Below, one piece after another: positions 26,208 to 35,493 of a DNA stretch of 64,000 nucleotides. The DNA is from Byssovorax sp. Lineage in GTDB: Bacteria; Myxococcota_A; Polyangia; Polyangiales; Polyangiaceae. How positions within the stretch are numbered: the first letter of the stretch is position 1; each line of letters opens with the position of its first letter. Under the pieces are notes generated by a model that worked only from the letters and a program-made list of their open reading frames with translations, did no database searches and had not been told where the DNA came from. Where the stretch lies: NCBI GenBank assembly GCA_025362495.1, contig JANYGI010000013.1:1-64000 (forward strand), read 5' to 3'. A program made the position numbers and the translations under genes.

Positions 26208-26909
26208 GCGTGTCGATCAAGGACCTCGTCCGCGCGCGCCTGGCGCTGCGGATCTACCTCGTCGGGCTCGCGCAGTTCGGCGTGGTGGCGGCGGGGTTCG
26301 CCGCGCTGATCATCGCCTATCGCCCGAGCGGCGCCGGCCCGATGGAGGATCGCGCGCACTTCGCCGCGAGCCACGTCGAGCGCGCGCTCGGCGATCCCGT
26401 CGCCCTCACGGCCGAGCTCTTGCGCATTCACGAGTACCTCCACACGACCGTCACCGTGATCGACGCCGACGGCGCCGAGTTCGCGACGAGCGCGCCGGCG
26501 GGCGCCGCCCCGTGCGCCGACGCGCCCGCCGTCCCGCGCGAGTCGGGGCGCCCCGGGCGCGAGATCCGCTGCGTGAAGATGCCGCTGACGTTCCCCGACG
26601 GCCGCGTCGGCAGGGTCGAGCTCGCCGATCACGCTCCGCGCGCGGTCGAACGGCGGCCTCGAGATCGAGGTGATCGACCGCGGCATCGGCATCGCGGCCG
26701 AGGATCTTCCCCGCGTGTTCCGCCCGTTCTTCCGCGCTGATCGCAGCCGCGCGCGCGCGACCGGGGGCCTCGGTCTCGGCCTCGCGCTGGCCAAGCGGAT
26801 CGTCGACGCCCACGGCGGCGAGATCATGCTGGAGAGCGCCCCGAACGAGGGCACGCGCGCGCGGGTGCGCCTCCCGATCGGCGGCGAGCCCGCGCCTCTT
26901 TCGCGCTGA
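26204..26909 (+). pseudogene. Sensor histidine kinase remnant, HisKA and N-box deleted
   Basis: The N-terminal part (26204-~26645) encodes a TM helix (RIYLVGLAQFGVVAAGFAALI) and a periplasmic sensor stretch up to GRVELADHAP. Coding then switches to the +1 reading frame at ~26650 and resumes as GGLEIEVIDRGIGIAAEDLP, DRSRARATGGLGLGLALAK and PIGG, which are the G1 and G2 boxes of the HATPase domain. The second transmembrane helix, HAMP, the phospho-His H box and the N box, about 150 residues of a typical kinase, are absent, and the halves are in different frames. No functional kinase can be made. The RBS-less GTG start overlaps the response regulator stop. Confidence 0.82.
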
Positions 26910-27022
26910 GCTTCGCTCCCGGCAAAAATAAGCTCGCCGATCCTGCAGAGCCACTGTGTCTCGTGCCACCAGGCAGGCGACAGCGAGGCCAACAAGTAGA
27001 GCCACTCTCACCTCCGCGCTGC

Positions 27023-30000
27023 CTACCTCGGCTTTCCCTTCCCGCTCTCGACGGCGCCGAGCTCGGCCGGCGCTTCGCGGAAGCTCGCCCGCGGCGCCTG
27101 ATCGGCAGGCATGTAGCGGGCCCACTCCTGCTCGGTCATGCGGGTCTGGCCGAGGCGACGACCAACGCACTTCACCAGCTCCTCGAACTCGATGGGATGG
27201 AGCCGCGCCTCGCCCTCGTCGTCGCCCGACAGCAACCATTTCCCGTCGAGGCTGAGCGCGGCGATCTCGTAGCGACAGCGCGCGCTGGCGATCACCGCGC
27301 GGCTGACGAAGCGCCGGGACTCGCCCTCTCCTCGGCGCCTCCAGACGCACACGATCCCGTCGAGGCTCACCGAGGCGAGGCGCTTGCTGTCGAGCGACCA
27401 GGCGAGCTGCTGGATCCGGTTACCGTGGCTGTCCGCGCCGCTCGCGCGCCGCCCGGTCGCGAGCTCCCACACCGCGGTGGTCTGGGAGGCATCGCCTGTC
27501 GCGAGCCAGAGACCATCCGGGCTCGACGCCACGACACGCACCGCCGCGGCGTGCTTGAGCTTCGCGACGCGCTCGCCCGTCGTGACGTCGTAGAGGCGCG
27601 CAAAGCGGTCGTCGCACCCGACGGCGAGGCGGTCGCCGCTCGCGAGAAAATCGACGCTCCACGCGGCGCTCGGGCAGGTGATCGGCCGATCGCCCGCGCC
27701 GTCGCTCGTGGTCGCGTCGTGGATCCAGACGCCGCCCTTCGCGGCGCCGCGCGCCACCGCGAGGCGCGGGCTCGTGGGGTGCCAGGCGATGGCGTTGACG
27801 ATCGCGCCGCTCGCGATCTCGCGCACGACAGCGCCGGTGATCGCGTCCCAGATTACCACGCGATCCCGCTGATTCACCGCGATCCACCGCCCGTCGGGGC
27901 TCCACCGCACCCGGTGAATCGCGGCGCTGACGCGGGGCGCGTCGCTCGGCCGCGCGGGCTGGATCGCCGCGCGCACGCCGGCTCGGTCGAAGAGGATCGG
28001 CGCCGGCTCGCGCGAGCGGACCACCGCGATCCGGCCGTCGGAGCGGCTCCACGCGGCGTCGGCCGGGCCCGCATCGTCGTCGCGCGCGAGCAGCTCGCAG
28101 AGCGCTTCGTTCGTCGATGATTTCCAGAGGCGCGCCGCGCCGTTCGAGTCGGCCGACAGCACCACGTCGACCCCGTCGGGCCGGTACGCGAGCGCCGTGA
28201 GCCGCGCGCCGACGTGCCCCTTGAACGCGCTCTGTCCATGGTCCTTCGGATCCCAGAGCCGCGCGGTGCCGTCGGTGCACGTCGTCGCGATCAGCTCGCC
28301 GCGCGGGTGAAAGGCCGCGCCCGTGATCTCGCCGTCATGGCCGAGCAGCAGCGCCGTGGCCTCGCCGGTGTCGACGTCCCACACCGCGATGGTGCCGATC
28401 TCGCTCCGCGTGGCGATCACGTCGGCGCGACCCGGGTGGAACTGCGCGCCAAGGAACTGCCCGTGGTAGCTGCGCAGGCTCATCACGAGCTGACCCGAGA
28501 GCGGGTCCCAGATGCGCGTCGTCAGGTCGGCGCCGACGGTCGCGATGCGCGAGCCGTCGTGGCTCCACACGACGCGCGCGACGTGGCGGCGGTGGCCTTC
28601 GAGGGGCGTCGGCGACCGGTCGTCGCGCGGGCCGCGCAGATCGCGGACCTCCACCCGGGCCCCGGCGGCGACCGCGAGCCGACCGCCGCTCGGGTGCCAG
28701 GCGAGGTGCAACGCGCCTTCTTTCTTCGTGGCGATCGTCTCCAGGAGCTCGCCGGTCGTCGCGCTCCAGAGCCGCACGGTGCCGTCGCTCATCGCCGCCG
28801 CGATCCGATCGCCGCCCGGCGCCGGCTCCCACGCGACGAAGCGACACTCCGCCCCGCCCCCGTCGAGGCGATGGAGCCGCGCCCCGCTCGCGACGCTCCA
28901 CACCGCGAGATCCGAGGCGCCGTCGATCGCGGTCACCACCCGCTGTCCATCGGGCGACAGCTCGACGCCCCAGTGCTCCGCCGTCCCGATCGCCGCCTCG
29001 AAAATCAGTTTGAGCTCAAACGATCGCCCGGCGCCCGCGGCGACCTCGTGCACCGTCACGCGCTGATCGGCCCCGGCGCTGGCGAGGCGCCCGCCCGGCG
29101 AGAACGCCGCCGCCACGACCGCGGCGTCCCTGGTGGCGGCGCCGCGGTCGACGCGGCTCGCCTTGCTCGACGTGATGTCCCAGAGGTGCAGCCCGTCGCG
29201 GCCGCCGAGGGCCAGTAGATCCTCCGTCGGGTGCCACGCCAGGCACGACGCGTCGCGCGCCGTGATCGACCGCACCATGCGCCCGCGCCGCGCGAGCACC
29301 ACGCGCAGCAGCGCGTCGACCTTCGGCGAGCGGTCGAGCCGCCCTGCCTCGATGGCCAGCATCCCGGCGAGATCGAGGCCGCCGAGGCGCGCTCGCTCCC
29401 CGGCCCGCATCGTCAGCGTGCGGGCGTCGGCGCGGCGCTTCTCACGCTTCGCTTCTTCTCTCGACCGCGCTTCGCGCTCCACGGACTCCTGCAGCTTCTG
29501 CAGGTCCTTGTCGCGCGAGCTCTGGCTGACGACCGAGAACCTGGTGGTCGTCGCGTCGCGATCGGAGACCTTGATCCCGCGCACGGCGAGCCGGTGCGGC
29601 GCGACGCGGCGCGCTTCGAGCTGCGACTTCAGCGCCGCCGCCTGGGCCACCGCCAGGTCCACGCGCGGCCCTCGGACCTCGATGTCGAGCTGCACGATCT
29701 CGTCGTGCTTCTCGAGGAACGCGGCCAGCTCCACGACCAGCGGCTCGTTCACCGGATCCACGTCGCGGCCCGCGCCGGCGACGTCGAGCCACTCCTTGAC
29801 GATGATCTGATCGCCCTCCAGCCGCACGCGCGAGGGCGCGTTGCGGAGGAGCGCGCGCCACTGGTTCCACGCGTCGGCGACGGCCTTCTTCAGGAGCGCT
29901 GTTTCCCTTGTCTTCTCCCGGTAATCGTCGTGCCGGCTCGCCACGAGGTCCGAGTCCAGCGCTGCTGGCCGGTAGACCACGTGGGCGTTCGCGGTCTGCG

Positions 30001-32347
30001 ATTCCCCGGCGCTGCCGAAGATCATCGGCACCATGCGATAGGCATCCTGGAAGCGCGCGCGGGGGTGGCTCTCGCGCAGGACCGGCCCGAGCAAGGGCAG
30101 CTCGAACGGGGCCTCGCGCGAGCGCGGCTTGAGGCGCGAGATGGGGTTCGAGGCGATGATCACGTCGGCCCCCTCGGTGCGCAGCACGTTGACAGGCACG
30201 TTGGCGACGAGCCCGCCGTCGAGGTAGCGCCGGTCACCCTGCACCGTCGGGCCCATCAGCGGAGGGAGCGATCCACTGGCACGTACCGCGAACGCGAAGG
30301 TGCCTTTGCGCAGGTCCGACTCCAGGCCAGTGTCCGCGTCGGTGACGACGGGGAAGAGCGGAATCTCCGAGCGATCGAGCTTGATTTCGCCGAGATCGTG
30401 GAGGATCGCCAGCTCGACTCCAGCGCTGGTGATGAAGCCGAAGGAGCCGGCGCGGAGCAGCCTCGCGCGGTTCTTCCAGTAGAGATCCAGCCCCGCTTCA
30501 TGGCGCGCGCAGAAGTACGCGCCGACCGTCGCGCCGACGCTGGAGCCCGACACCATGTCAATCGGCACGTGGGCCGCGAGCAGCGCCTCGATCAAGGGCA
30601 CATGGACATCGCCGTACGTGCCGCCGCCGCCGAGGGCGAGACCGACGCGCCGCCCGGTGACGGCGCGCGCCCAGCGATCCATCGTCGCGCGGGTCGAGGT
30701 CGCCAGCGGGTCGCCGGGCTTCGCGACGGGCGCGGTGGAGCCGAGCGCGCGCGCCCGCAGCGCCTCGCGCAGCGCGCGCCCGATCCGCAGCCGCGCGGCG
30801 CCCCGGGGCCACGTCGGCGGGAGCGCGTCGAAGCTCAGGTGGCGCGGATCGGCGAGCGTGCGCCGGAGCCGCTGCGCGTACGACGCGAGGTTCGTCGCCA
30901 GCTCGCGCACTGCGCCGACTGCCTCGTCCTCGCCGTCGTCGAGCAGCAGGGCCGCGTAGAGGATCTCCAGGCCGGCGGCGATGAAGGCGATCGGAGGCAG
31001 CGCGTCCGGCTCGCTGTCGAGGTGGATCACCTTGAAGGGCCGCCGCGACGTCGCGAGCTCCTGCGCGAGCGCGTCCGAGAGGCGCAGCGACGACACGTCG
31101 AGCAGCGTCACGTCCGGCGACGGCGCCGGCGAGGCGACCTCGCGCGCGCGCGCCGCGAGGGCCGCGTCGAAGGCCTCGAGGAGACTGTCACCGTGACCGA
31201 CCTCGATCCAGCGGTGCTCGAGCGCCACCTCGGGGTCGGGGGCCTGGTGAACGACGTCGCGCGTCGCGTCCCGGCCCTCGCCGCGGGGCACCGCGTGGAC
31301 GACGAGCACGCGATCGAAGAGGTGATGCGCGAGGCTCCGCGCGAGCAGATCCGTGAGCTGTCCCGTCGGCAAGCTGCGCGCGTTCTCGCCGGCGACCACG
31401 ACGAAGCGATCGGCGCTCCCGGCGCCGCCGGCCGTCGCTCTCACCTTGTCGTCGTCGAGCTGGTTGCTGCGGATGATCGTGCGCTGGAAGTCGGCGTTGA
31501 ACTTGAACAGGGTCGAGAACGTCGTCGCGGGGATCACGATCACCCGACCCGCGGACTCGACGCTGATCGTCGCCTCGACCAGCCGATCGTGGATCACGTC
31601 CGCGAGGCCGGCGCAGCCCCGCCCCTCGCGCATCACAGCGGCCGGCGCGCCGTCGAGCGGCGCGTCGACGCTCGGCTGGCGCAGGACGAACGCGTTGTCC
31701 GGCTCGAGCATCACGAAGAACGCCGCGGCCTTCTCCCCCTGCTTGGCCAGGATCTCGCCGGCCTTGACGGGGCGAACACCGGCGCCTTCGAGCAGCGCGA
31801 CGAGCCCTTCGCGATCGACGTCGGCGAGCTCCGGCGTCGCCGCGAGGATCTCCCGGATCTCCGGCATCAGCTCGGTGATCGTCTGCGCCGAGAGGATCCG
31901 TTGCAGGAGGGGGTTGTCGCCGCGCTTGCGCCCGAACACGGCGCCGAACCGCGCCACCGGGAGCTCGAGCACCCAGGTCTCGGCCTTGGCGATCGCGCTG
32001 GTCTCGTCACCTGCCGACGCGCGCCCTCCCACGTCGTCGTTCCAGGCCTTCACGCCCTCCTCGCCGAACGTCGTCATGGGCCCGAACGAGAGGACGACTT
32101 GCCGGTGCCCGCGCCGCTGGATCACCGTCACGTGGCCGAGCACGATCACCCGCAACGCTCGCTCCGAGGCCGCTTGCTCGAAGCCATGGATCACCTGCTC
32201 GCGGGTGTACTTCTTGAGCTCGAGGTTATCGATCAGCGCCTCGCCGACGGCGCCTCGGAGGAAGGCGACGCCGCCGAGATCGGGGCACCGTTCGAGGATC
32301 ATCCGCTTCTGGGCGCGATCGAGGTCCAAATTGCTGGAGCGGGTCAT
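27023..32347 (-). CDS. cNMP-binding/patatin phospholipase/WD40 megaprotein
   Basis: 1774 residues. The N-terminus has two cyclic-nucleotide-binding-like domains (~10-150 and ~160-300; e.g. GMTTFGEEGV, RPVKAGEILAKQGEKAAAFF). A patatin-like lipase (~560-760) follows with oxyanion loop GLALGGGGTYG, nucleophile elbow GSSVG (Ser ~600) and catalytic DGG (~712). Together they match neuropathy target esterase/RssA-type proteins. A PxxPVN-type region (~830-950) with OmpA-like periodicity (LEKHDEIVQLDIEVRG...) leads into ~700 residues of WD40 repeats (~1025-1750), each ending in -W or VW/LWD. Reported NTE proteins lack this propeller. A cytoplasmic signalling lipase is likely. No signal peptide. The antisense frame is open but shows no protein features. 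Confidence 0.9.
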   Translation of the reverse strand: MTRSSNLDLDRAQKRMILERCPDLGGVAFLRGAVGEALIDNLELKKYTREQVIHGFEQAASERALRVIVLGHVTVIQRRGHRQVVLSFGPMTTFGEEGVKAWNDDVGGRASAGDETSAIAKAETWVLELPVARFGAVFGRKRGDNPLLQRILSAQTITELMPEIREILAATPELADVDREGLVALLEGAGVRPVKAGEILAKQGEKAAAFFVMLEPDNAFVLRQPSVDAPLDGAPAAVMREGRGCAGLADVIHDRLVEATISVESAGRVIVIPATTFSTLFKFNADFQRTIIRSNQLDDDKVRATAGGAGSADRFVVVAGENARSLPTGQLTDLLARSLAHHLFDRVLVVHAVPRGEGRDATRDVVHQAPDPEVALEHRWIEVGHGDSLLEAFDAALAARAREVASPAPSPDVTLLDVSSLRLSDALAQELATSRRPFKVIHLDSEPDALPPIAFIAAGLEILYAALLLDDGEDEAVGAVRELATNLASYAQRLRRTLADPRHLSFDALPPTWPRGAARLRIGRALREALRARALGSTAPVAKPGDPLATSTRATMDRWARAVTGRRVGLALGGGGTYGDVHVPLIEALLAAHVPIDMVSGSSVGATVGAYFCARHEAGLDLYWKNRARLLRAGSFGFITSAGVELAILHDLGEIKLDRSEIPLFPVVTDADTGLESDLRKGTFAFAVRASGSLPPLMGPTVQGDRRYLDGGLVANVPVNVLRTEGADVIIASNPISRLKPRSREAPFELPLLGPVLRESHPRARFQDAYRMVPMIFGSAGESQTANAHVVYRPAALDSDLVASRHDDYREKTRETALLKKAVADAWNQWRALLRNAPSRVRLEGDQIIVKEWLDVAGAGRDVDPVNEPLVVELAAFLEKHDEIVQLDIEVRGPRVDLAVAQAAALKSQLEARRVAPHRLAVRGIKVSDRDATTTRFSVVSQSSRDKDLQKLQESVEREARSREEAKREKRRADARTLTMRAGERARLGGLDLAGMLAIEAGRLDRSPKVDALLRVVLARRGRMVRSITARDASCLAWHPTEDLLALGGRDGLHLWDITSSKASRVDRGAATRDAAVVAAAFSPGGRLASAGADQRVTVHEVAAGAGRSFELKLIFEAAIGTAEHWGVELSPDGQRVVTAIDGASDLAVWSVASGARLHRLDGGGAECRFVAWEPAPGGDRIAAAMSDGTVRLWSATTGELLETIATKKEGALHLAWHPSGGRLAVAAGARVEVRDLRGPRDDRSPTPLEGHRRHVARVVWSHDGSRIATVGADLTTRIWDPLSGQLVMSLRSYHGQFLGAQFHPGRADVIATRSEIGTIAVWDVDTGEATALLLGHDGEITGAAFHPRGELIATTCTDGTARLWDPKDHGQSAFKGHVGARLTALAYRPDGVDVVLSADSNGAARLWKSSTNEALCELLARDDDAGPADAAWSRSDGRIAVVRSREPAPILFDRAGVRAAIQPARPSDAPRVSAAIHRVRWSPDGRWIAVNQRDRVVIWDAITGAVVREIASGAIVNAIAWHPTSPRLAVARGAAKGGVWIHDATTSDGAGDRPITCPSAAWSVDFLASGDRLAVGCDDRFARLYDVTTGERVAKLKHAAAVRVVASSPDGLWLATGDASQTTAVWELATGRRASGADSHGNRIQQLAWSLDSKRLASVSLDGIVCVWRRRGEGESRRFVSRAVIASARCRYEIAALSLDGKWLLSGDDEGEARLHPIEFEELVKCVGRRLGQTRMTEQEWARYMPADQAPRASFREAPAELGAVESGKGKPR

Positions 32348-32530
32348 TGGGGGCTATCGGGAGGTCGGGTTGGCCGGTCGTAACGAGGGTGACGACCCAT
32401 ACGCTCGTGGCCCCGGCCTGTCAGCCATCCCGCCGCGGCGCCGATCGCCCGGCCGCGGCAGATCGTCGAGAGCGCGGCCCGCCGCGATGCTATACGCGGG
32501 CGTCCACGACCCCGAAAGCGACCCGCCGTC

Positions 32531-33481
32531 ATGATTGAACCCTACACTCAGCTCTCTCTCCATCGCTGGATGCTCCTCGACGAAGTCCGCAACGAGGCCT
32601 ACCGCAAGGCCATCGTCGCTGCGGTCAAGCCGGGCGACGTCGTCCTCGACATGGGCGCAGGGACAGGCATCCTCAGCATCTTCGCCGCGCAGGCCGGGGC
32701 CCGGAAGGTCTATGCCGTCGAGCGCACGGGGATCGCGGCGGTCGCCCGCAAGATGGTGGCGCGCAACGGCCTCGCCGATCGTATCGAGATCATCGAAGGC
32801 AACCTCGAAGACATCGATCTCCCCGAGAAGGTCGACGTCCTGATGTCCGAGTGGATGGGCGGCCTCGGCGTCGACGAGAACATGCTCGCTCCCTTCGTCA
32901 TGGCCCGCAATCGCTGGCTCAAGCCCACCGGGAAGATCCTCCCCGAGCGCGTCACGGCCTTCCTCGCCCCGGTGTGGATGCGCTTCTTCGACGACGATCT
33001 CAACCACTGGCGCAAGACCCCGCACGGCGTCGACATGAACGTCATCGCCGAGATCACGGCCCACGAGCCCCTGATGACGCAGCACCCCATCGGCCCCGAA
33101 GACATCCTCTCGACGCCCCAGCAGATGTGGAGTCACGACGCGTACACCTGCTCTCTCCAAGAGGCCGATCGCTCGTTCCAGACGAAGCTCTCCTTCGTCG
33201 CCGAGCGCTCGGGCAAGCTCTCCAACGTGGCCACGTGGTTCGAGGCGACGTTCTTCGAGAGCGCCCTGCTCTCCACCGCTCCCGACGCGCCGCAGACCCA
33301 CTGGGGCCGCTTCGTCTTCCCGCTCGACCGCGCGGTCGACGTCGAGAAGGGCACGCGGATCGACGTCGAGTTCCACTGCGATCCCTCGTCGCCCGGGAGC
33401 TGCGAGTTCTTCTGGTCGGTCAAGATCGGCGACCTGCCGGTCGAGAAGCACGACTCGCGCGGGGTTGCCCGCGAGGCCTGA
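32531..33481 (+). CDS. Protein arginine methyltransferase-like (PRMT)
   Basis: 316 residues with class I SAM fold and PRMT hallmarks. Y5-QLSLH11 corresponds to the YxxxxH pocket; motif I is VVLDMGAGTGILS (38-50), post-I is YAVE (61-64), the double-E loop is SEWMGGLGVDEN (E107, E116) and the THW loop is QTHW (257-259). Those features are normally used to transfer methyl groups to arginine omega-nitrogens in eukaryotic proteins; they are rare in bacteria. The C-terminal barrel is shorter than in PRMT1. The next gene encodes a PhyH-like oxygenase 22 bases away, suggesting a protein-modification pair (inference). Substrate unknown. Confidence 0.88.
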   Translation: MIEPYTQLSLHRWMLLDEVRNEAYRKAIVAAVKPGDVVLDMGAGTGILSIFAAQAGARKVYAVERTGIAAVARKMVARNGLADRIEIIEGNLEDIDLPEKVDVLMSEWMGGLGVDENMLAPFVMARNRWLKPTGKILPERVTAFLAPVWMRFFDDDLNHWRKTPHGVDMNVIAEITAHEPLMTQHPIGPEDILSTPQQMWSHDAYTCSLQEADRSFQTKLSFVAERSGKLSNVATWFEATFFESALLSTAPDAPQTHWGRFVFPLDRAVDVEKGTRIDVEFHCDPSSPGSCEFFWSVKIGDLPVEKHDSRGVAREA

Positions 33482-33502
33482 TCGCGGCGTAGACTCGGGC
33501 GC

Positions 33503-34315
33503 ATGAAGCCGAGCGAGCCCGAGATCGTCGCGCACGTCGAGCGCATCGCGCGCGAGGGTTACACCATCCTCCCCGACGTGCTCGACGCACCGGCGATCGA
33601 CGCCCTCGGCGCCGATCTCCTCCGGATCGAGGCCGACGAGAAGATCGTCCCCGCGCGCAACATCTTCGAGGGAACACGGACGATCCGCGTCTACAACCTC
33701 CTCGCGCGCGGGAAGATCTACGAGCAGATCGCCGAGCTCGAGGCCGTCCTCTCGATCGTCGATCGCGTCCTCGATCGGGGGTGCCTGGTCTCGTCCTTCT
33801 CGTCCATCAGCATCGGCCCGGGCGAGGCGGCCCAGCTCATCCACGCCGACGATCAGGCGATAGGGATCGGCAAGCCGCACGTCCCGATCATCTGCAACAC
33901 CATGTTCGCGCTCACCGATTTCACCGAGGACAACGGGGCGACGCGCCTCGTCCGGGGATCCCACCTCGAAGATCACTCGCCCGAGATCGGCGGCACGTTC
34001 GCGACGATCCCCGCGGTGATGCGCCGGGGCAGCGTCCTCGTGTGGAATGGCAGCCTCTGGCACGGCGGCGGCGCCAATGGCACCGAGAGCCGCCGCGTCG
34101 GCCTGGCGGTGAACTACTGCGCCGGCTACTTGCGGCAGCAGGAGAACCAGCAGCTCGGCATCCCCGTCGCGATCGCCCGCGGCTTCTCCCCGCGACTGCG
34201 AAAGCTGGTGGGTTATGGCATCTATCGTGGTCTGATTGGCCACATCGACAAGTGCAGCCCGGTCGACATCCTCGACGGAACGGGCCCGCGCAGGGTCGTC
34301 GGCGAGATCGGCTGA
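33503..34315 (+). CDS. Phytanoyl-CoA dioxygenase-like (PhyH) protein
   Basis: 270 residues. A double-stranded beta-helix Fe(II)/2-oxoglutarate dioxygenase fold is marked by HxD (H114, D116 in LIHADDQ) and the distal iron ligand H187 (GSLWHGGG). R197 or R198 in ESRRVG is in place to bind 2-oxoglutarate. PhyH-family enzymes hydroxylate lipids, amino-acid side chains or secondary metabolites. Located 22 bases after the PRMT gene and in the same direction, so probably cotranscribed. The substrate cannot be told. Confidence 0.9.
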   Translation: MKPSEPEIVAHVERIAREGYTILPDVLDAPAIDALGADLLRIEADEKIVPARNIFEGTRTIRVYNLLARGKIYEQIAELEAVLSIVDRVLDRGCLVSSFSSISIGPGEAAQLIHADDQAIGIGKPHVPIICNTMFALTDFTEDNGATRLVRGSHLEDHSPEIGGTFATIPAVMRRGSVLVWNGSLWHGGGANGTESRRVGLAVNYCAGYLRQQENQQLGIPVAIARGFSPRLRKLVGYGIYRGLIGHIDKCSPVDILDGTGPRRVVGEIG

Positions 34316-34368
34316 AAGACAGTCTGTTTCCGGGGGGCGTCGCGCTCGTTCCGGGGTACTGTCCGCCG

Positions 34369-35493
34369 ATGATGCGTCGTCGGCAACTCATCGAGCTCGG
34401 GGCCTCGATCGCCACGTCCACCCTCGTCGGTCCCGCGCTCGCCGACGAAGCGCTCCTCCAGCACCTCGGCGCCCCGCAAGACCTGGGCACGCCGCTCGAG
34501 GCGTTGAACCGCCTGATCACGCCGACTCCGCTGTTCTTCGTGCGCAGCCATTTCGGCCCGCCCGCCCTCGATCTCGCGCGCAAGATCCGGATCTCCGGCC
34601 TCGTGCGCCAGCCGTTCGAGATCGACGAGACGGCGTTCGGGCATCTGCAACAGGTGACGGTGACGGCCGTCCTCCAGTGTGCCGGGAACGGGCGAGCGCT
34701 GCAGACTCCGCGCGTCCCCGGCGTGCAGTGGGTTCATGGCGCCATGGGACAGGCCACCTGGACGGGCGTGCGCCTCAAAGACGTGCTCGAGCGCGCAGGC
34801 GTCTTGCCGGGCGCGGCGCACGTGCGGCTCGCGGGCGCGGATCTGCCGCCCAAGCCCACCGTCCCGGCGTTCCTTCGCAGCATCCCGCTCGCGCGCGCCC
34901 TCGATCCAGGCACCCTCATCGCTTACCGGATGAACGGCGAGCCGCTCACGCTGGCCCACGGCGCGCCCTTTCGCCTCATCGTCCCGGGGTGGGCGGGTGA
35001 CCACTGGATCAAGTGGCTCACCGATCTCCACGTCCAGAAGGACGAGGCCGAGGGCTTCTATTTCCAGACTGCCTATCGCCTGCCGATCGAGCCGGTCTCG
35101 CCCGGCGCGGCGGTACCCCCGGAGGCGACGCGCCCCCTCACCACGCTCCCGGTCAAATCGATCATCGCCCAGCCCCTCGACGGGAGCCGCCAGCGCGTCG
35201 GTAAACAGGAAATCACCGGCGTCGCGTTCTCGGGCGAGAAGGCGATTGCCCGGGTCGAGGTCAGCCTCGACGGCGGCGCGTCGTGGCGAGCGGCCACCCT
35301 CGAAGGCGAGCCCGGCGCGGGCCGCTGGCAGGTCTTCCGTCACGTCTTCGAGGACCGGACTCCCGGTCCAAAGCACGCTGTCGTGAGGGCGATTGAAGCG
35401 GGCGGCGCCACCCAGCCCGAGAAGGCCGCCTGGAACCCGGGCGGCTACCTCTGGAATGGATGGCACGCTGTCTCCTGGGAGGTGGTAGCGTGA
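34369..35493 (+). CDS. Sulfite oxidase-like molybdopterin oxidoreductase (SorA-like)
   Basis: 374 residues. The N-terminus MMRRRQLIELGASIATSTLVGPALA has a twin-arginine-like start, fitting Tat export of a cofactor-loaded enzyme. The molybdopterin domain (~40-220) has Mo-ligand C104 in VLQCAGNGRA and the RSHFG and HGAPFRLIVPGWAGDHWIKW stretches of the sulfite oxidase family. A C-terminal Mo-co dimerisation Ig-like domain follows (EITGVAFSGEKAIARVEVSLDGGASW). The classical sulfite-binding Arg positions cannot be verified without a structure. The next gene is a c-type cytochrome lipoprotein in a one-base overlap, as in SorAB sulfite dehydrogenases, so sulfite or a related oxyanion is the likely electron donor. 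Confidence 0.88.
   Translation: MMRRRQLIELGASIATSTLVGPALADEALLQHLGAPQDLGTPLEALNRLITPTPLFFVRSHFGPPALDLARKIRISGLVRQPFEIDETAFGHLQQVTVTAVLQCAGNGRALQTPRVPGVQWVHGAMGQATWTGVRLKDVLERAGVLPGAAHVRLAGADLPPKPTVPAFLRSIPLARALDPGTLIAYRMNGEPLTLAHGAPFRLIVPGWAGDHWIKWLTDLHVQKDEAEGFYFQTAYRLPIEPVSPGAAVPPEATRPLTTLPVKSIIAQPLDGSRQRVGKQEITGVAFSGEKAIARVEVSLDGGASWRAATLEGEPGAGRWQVFRHVFEDRTPGPKHAVVRAIEAGGATQPEKAAWNPGGYLWNGWHAVSWEVVA

Noticed and set aside
29231..32383. A 1050-codon open frame on the plus strand opposite the megaprotein gene
   Set aside because: It is a mirror of the minus-strand gene in high-G+C DNA: Arg/Ala/His-rich, no domain, no signal, and the minus-strand gene has clear catalytic motifs.
32354..34243. 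A 629-codon minus-strand open frame opposite the PRMT and PhyH genes
   Set aside because: Composition is Asp/Glu/Arg/Leu noise typical of antisense frames; both plus-strand genes have full catalytic motif sets.
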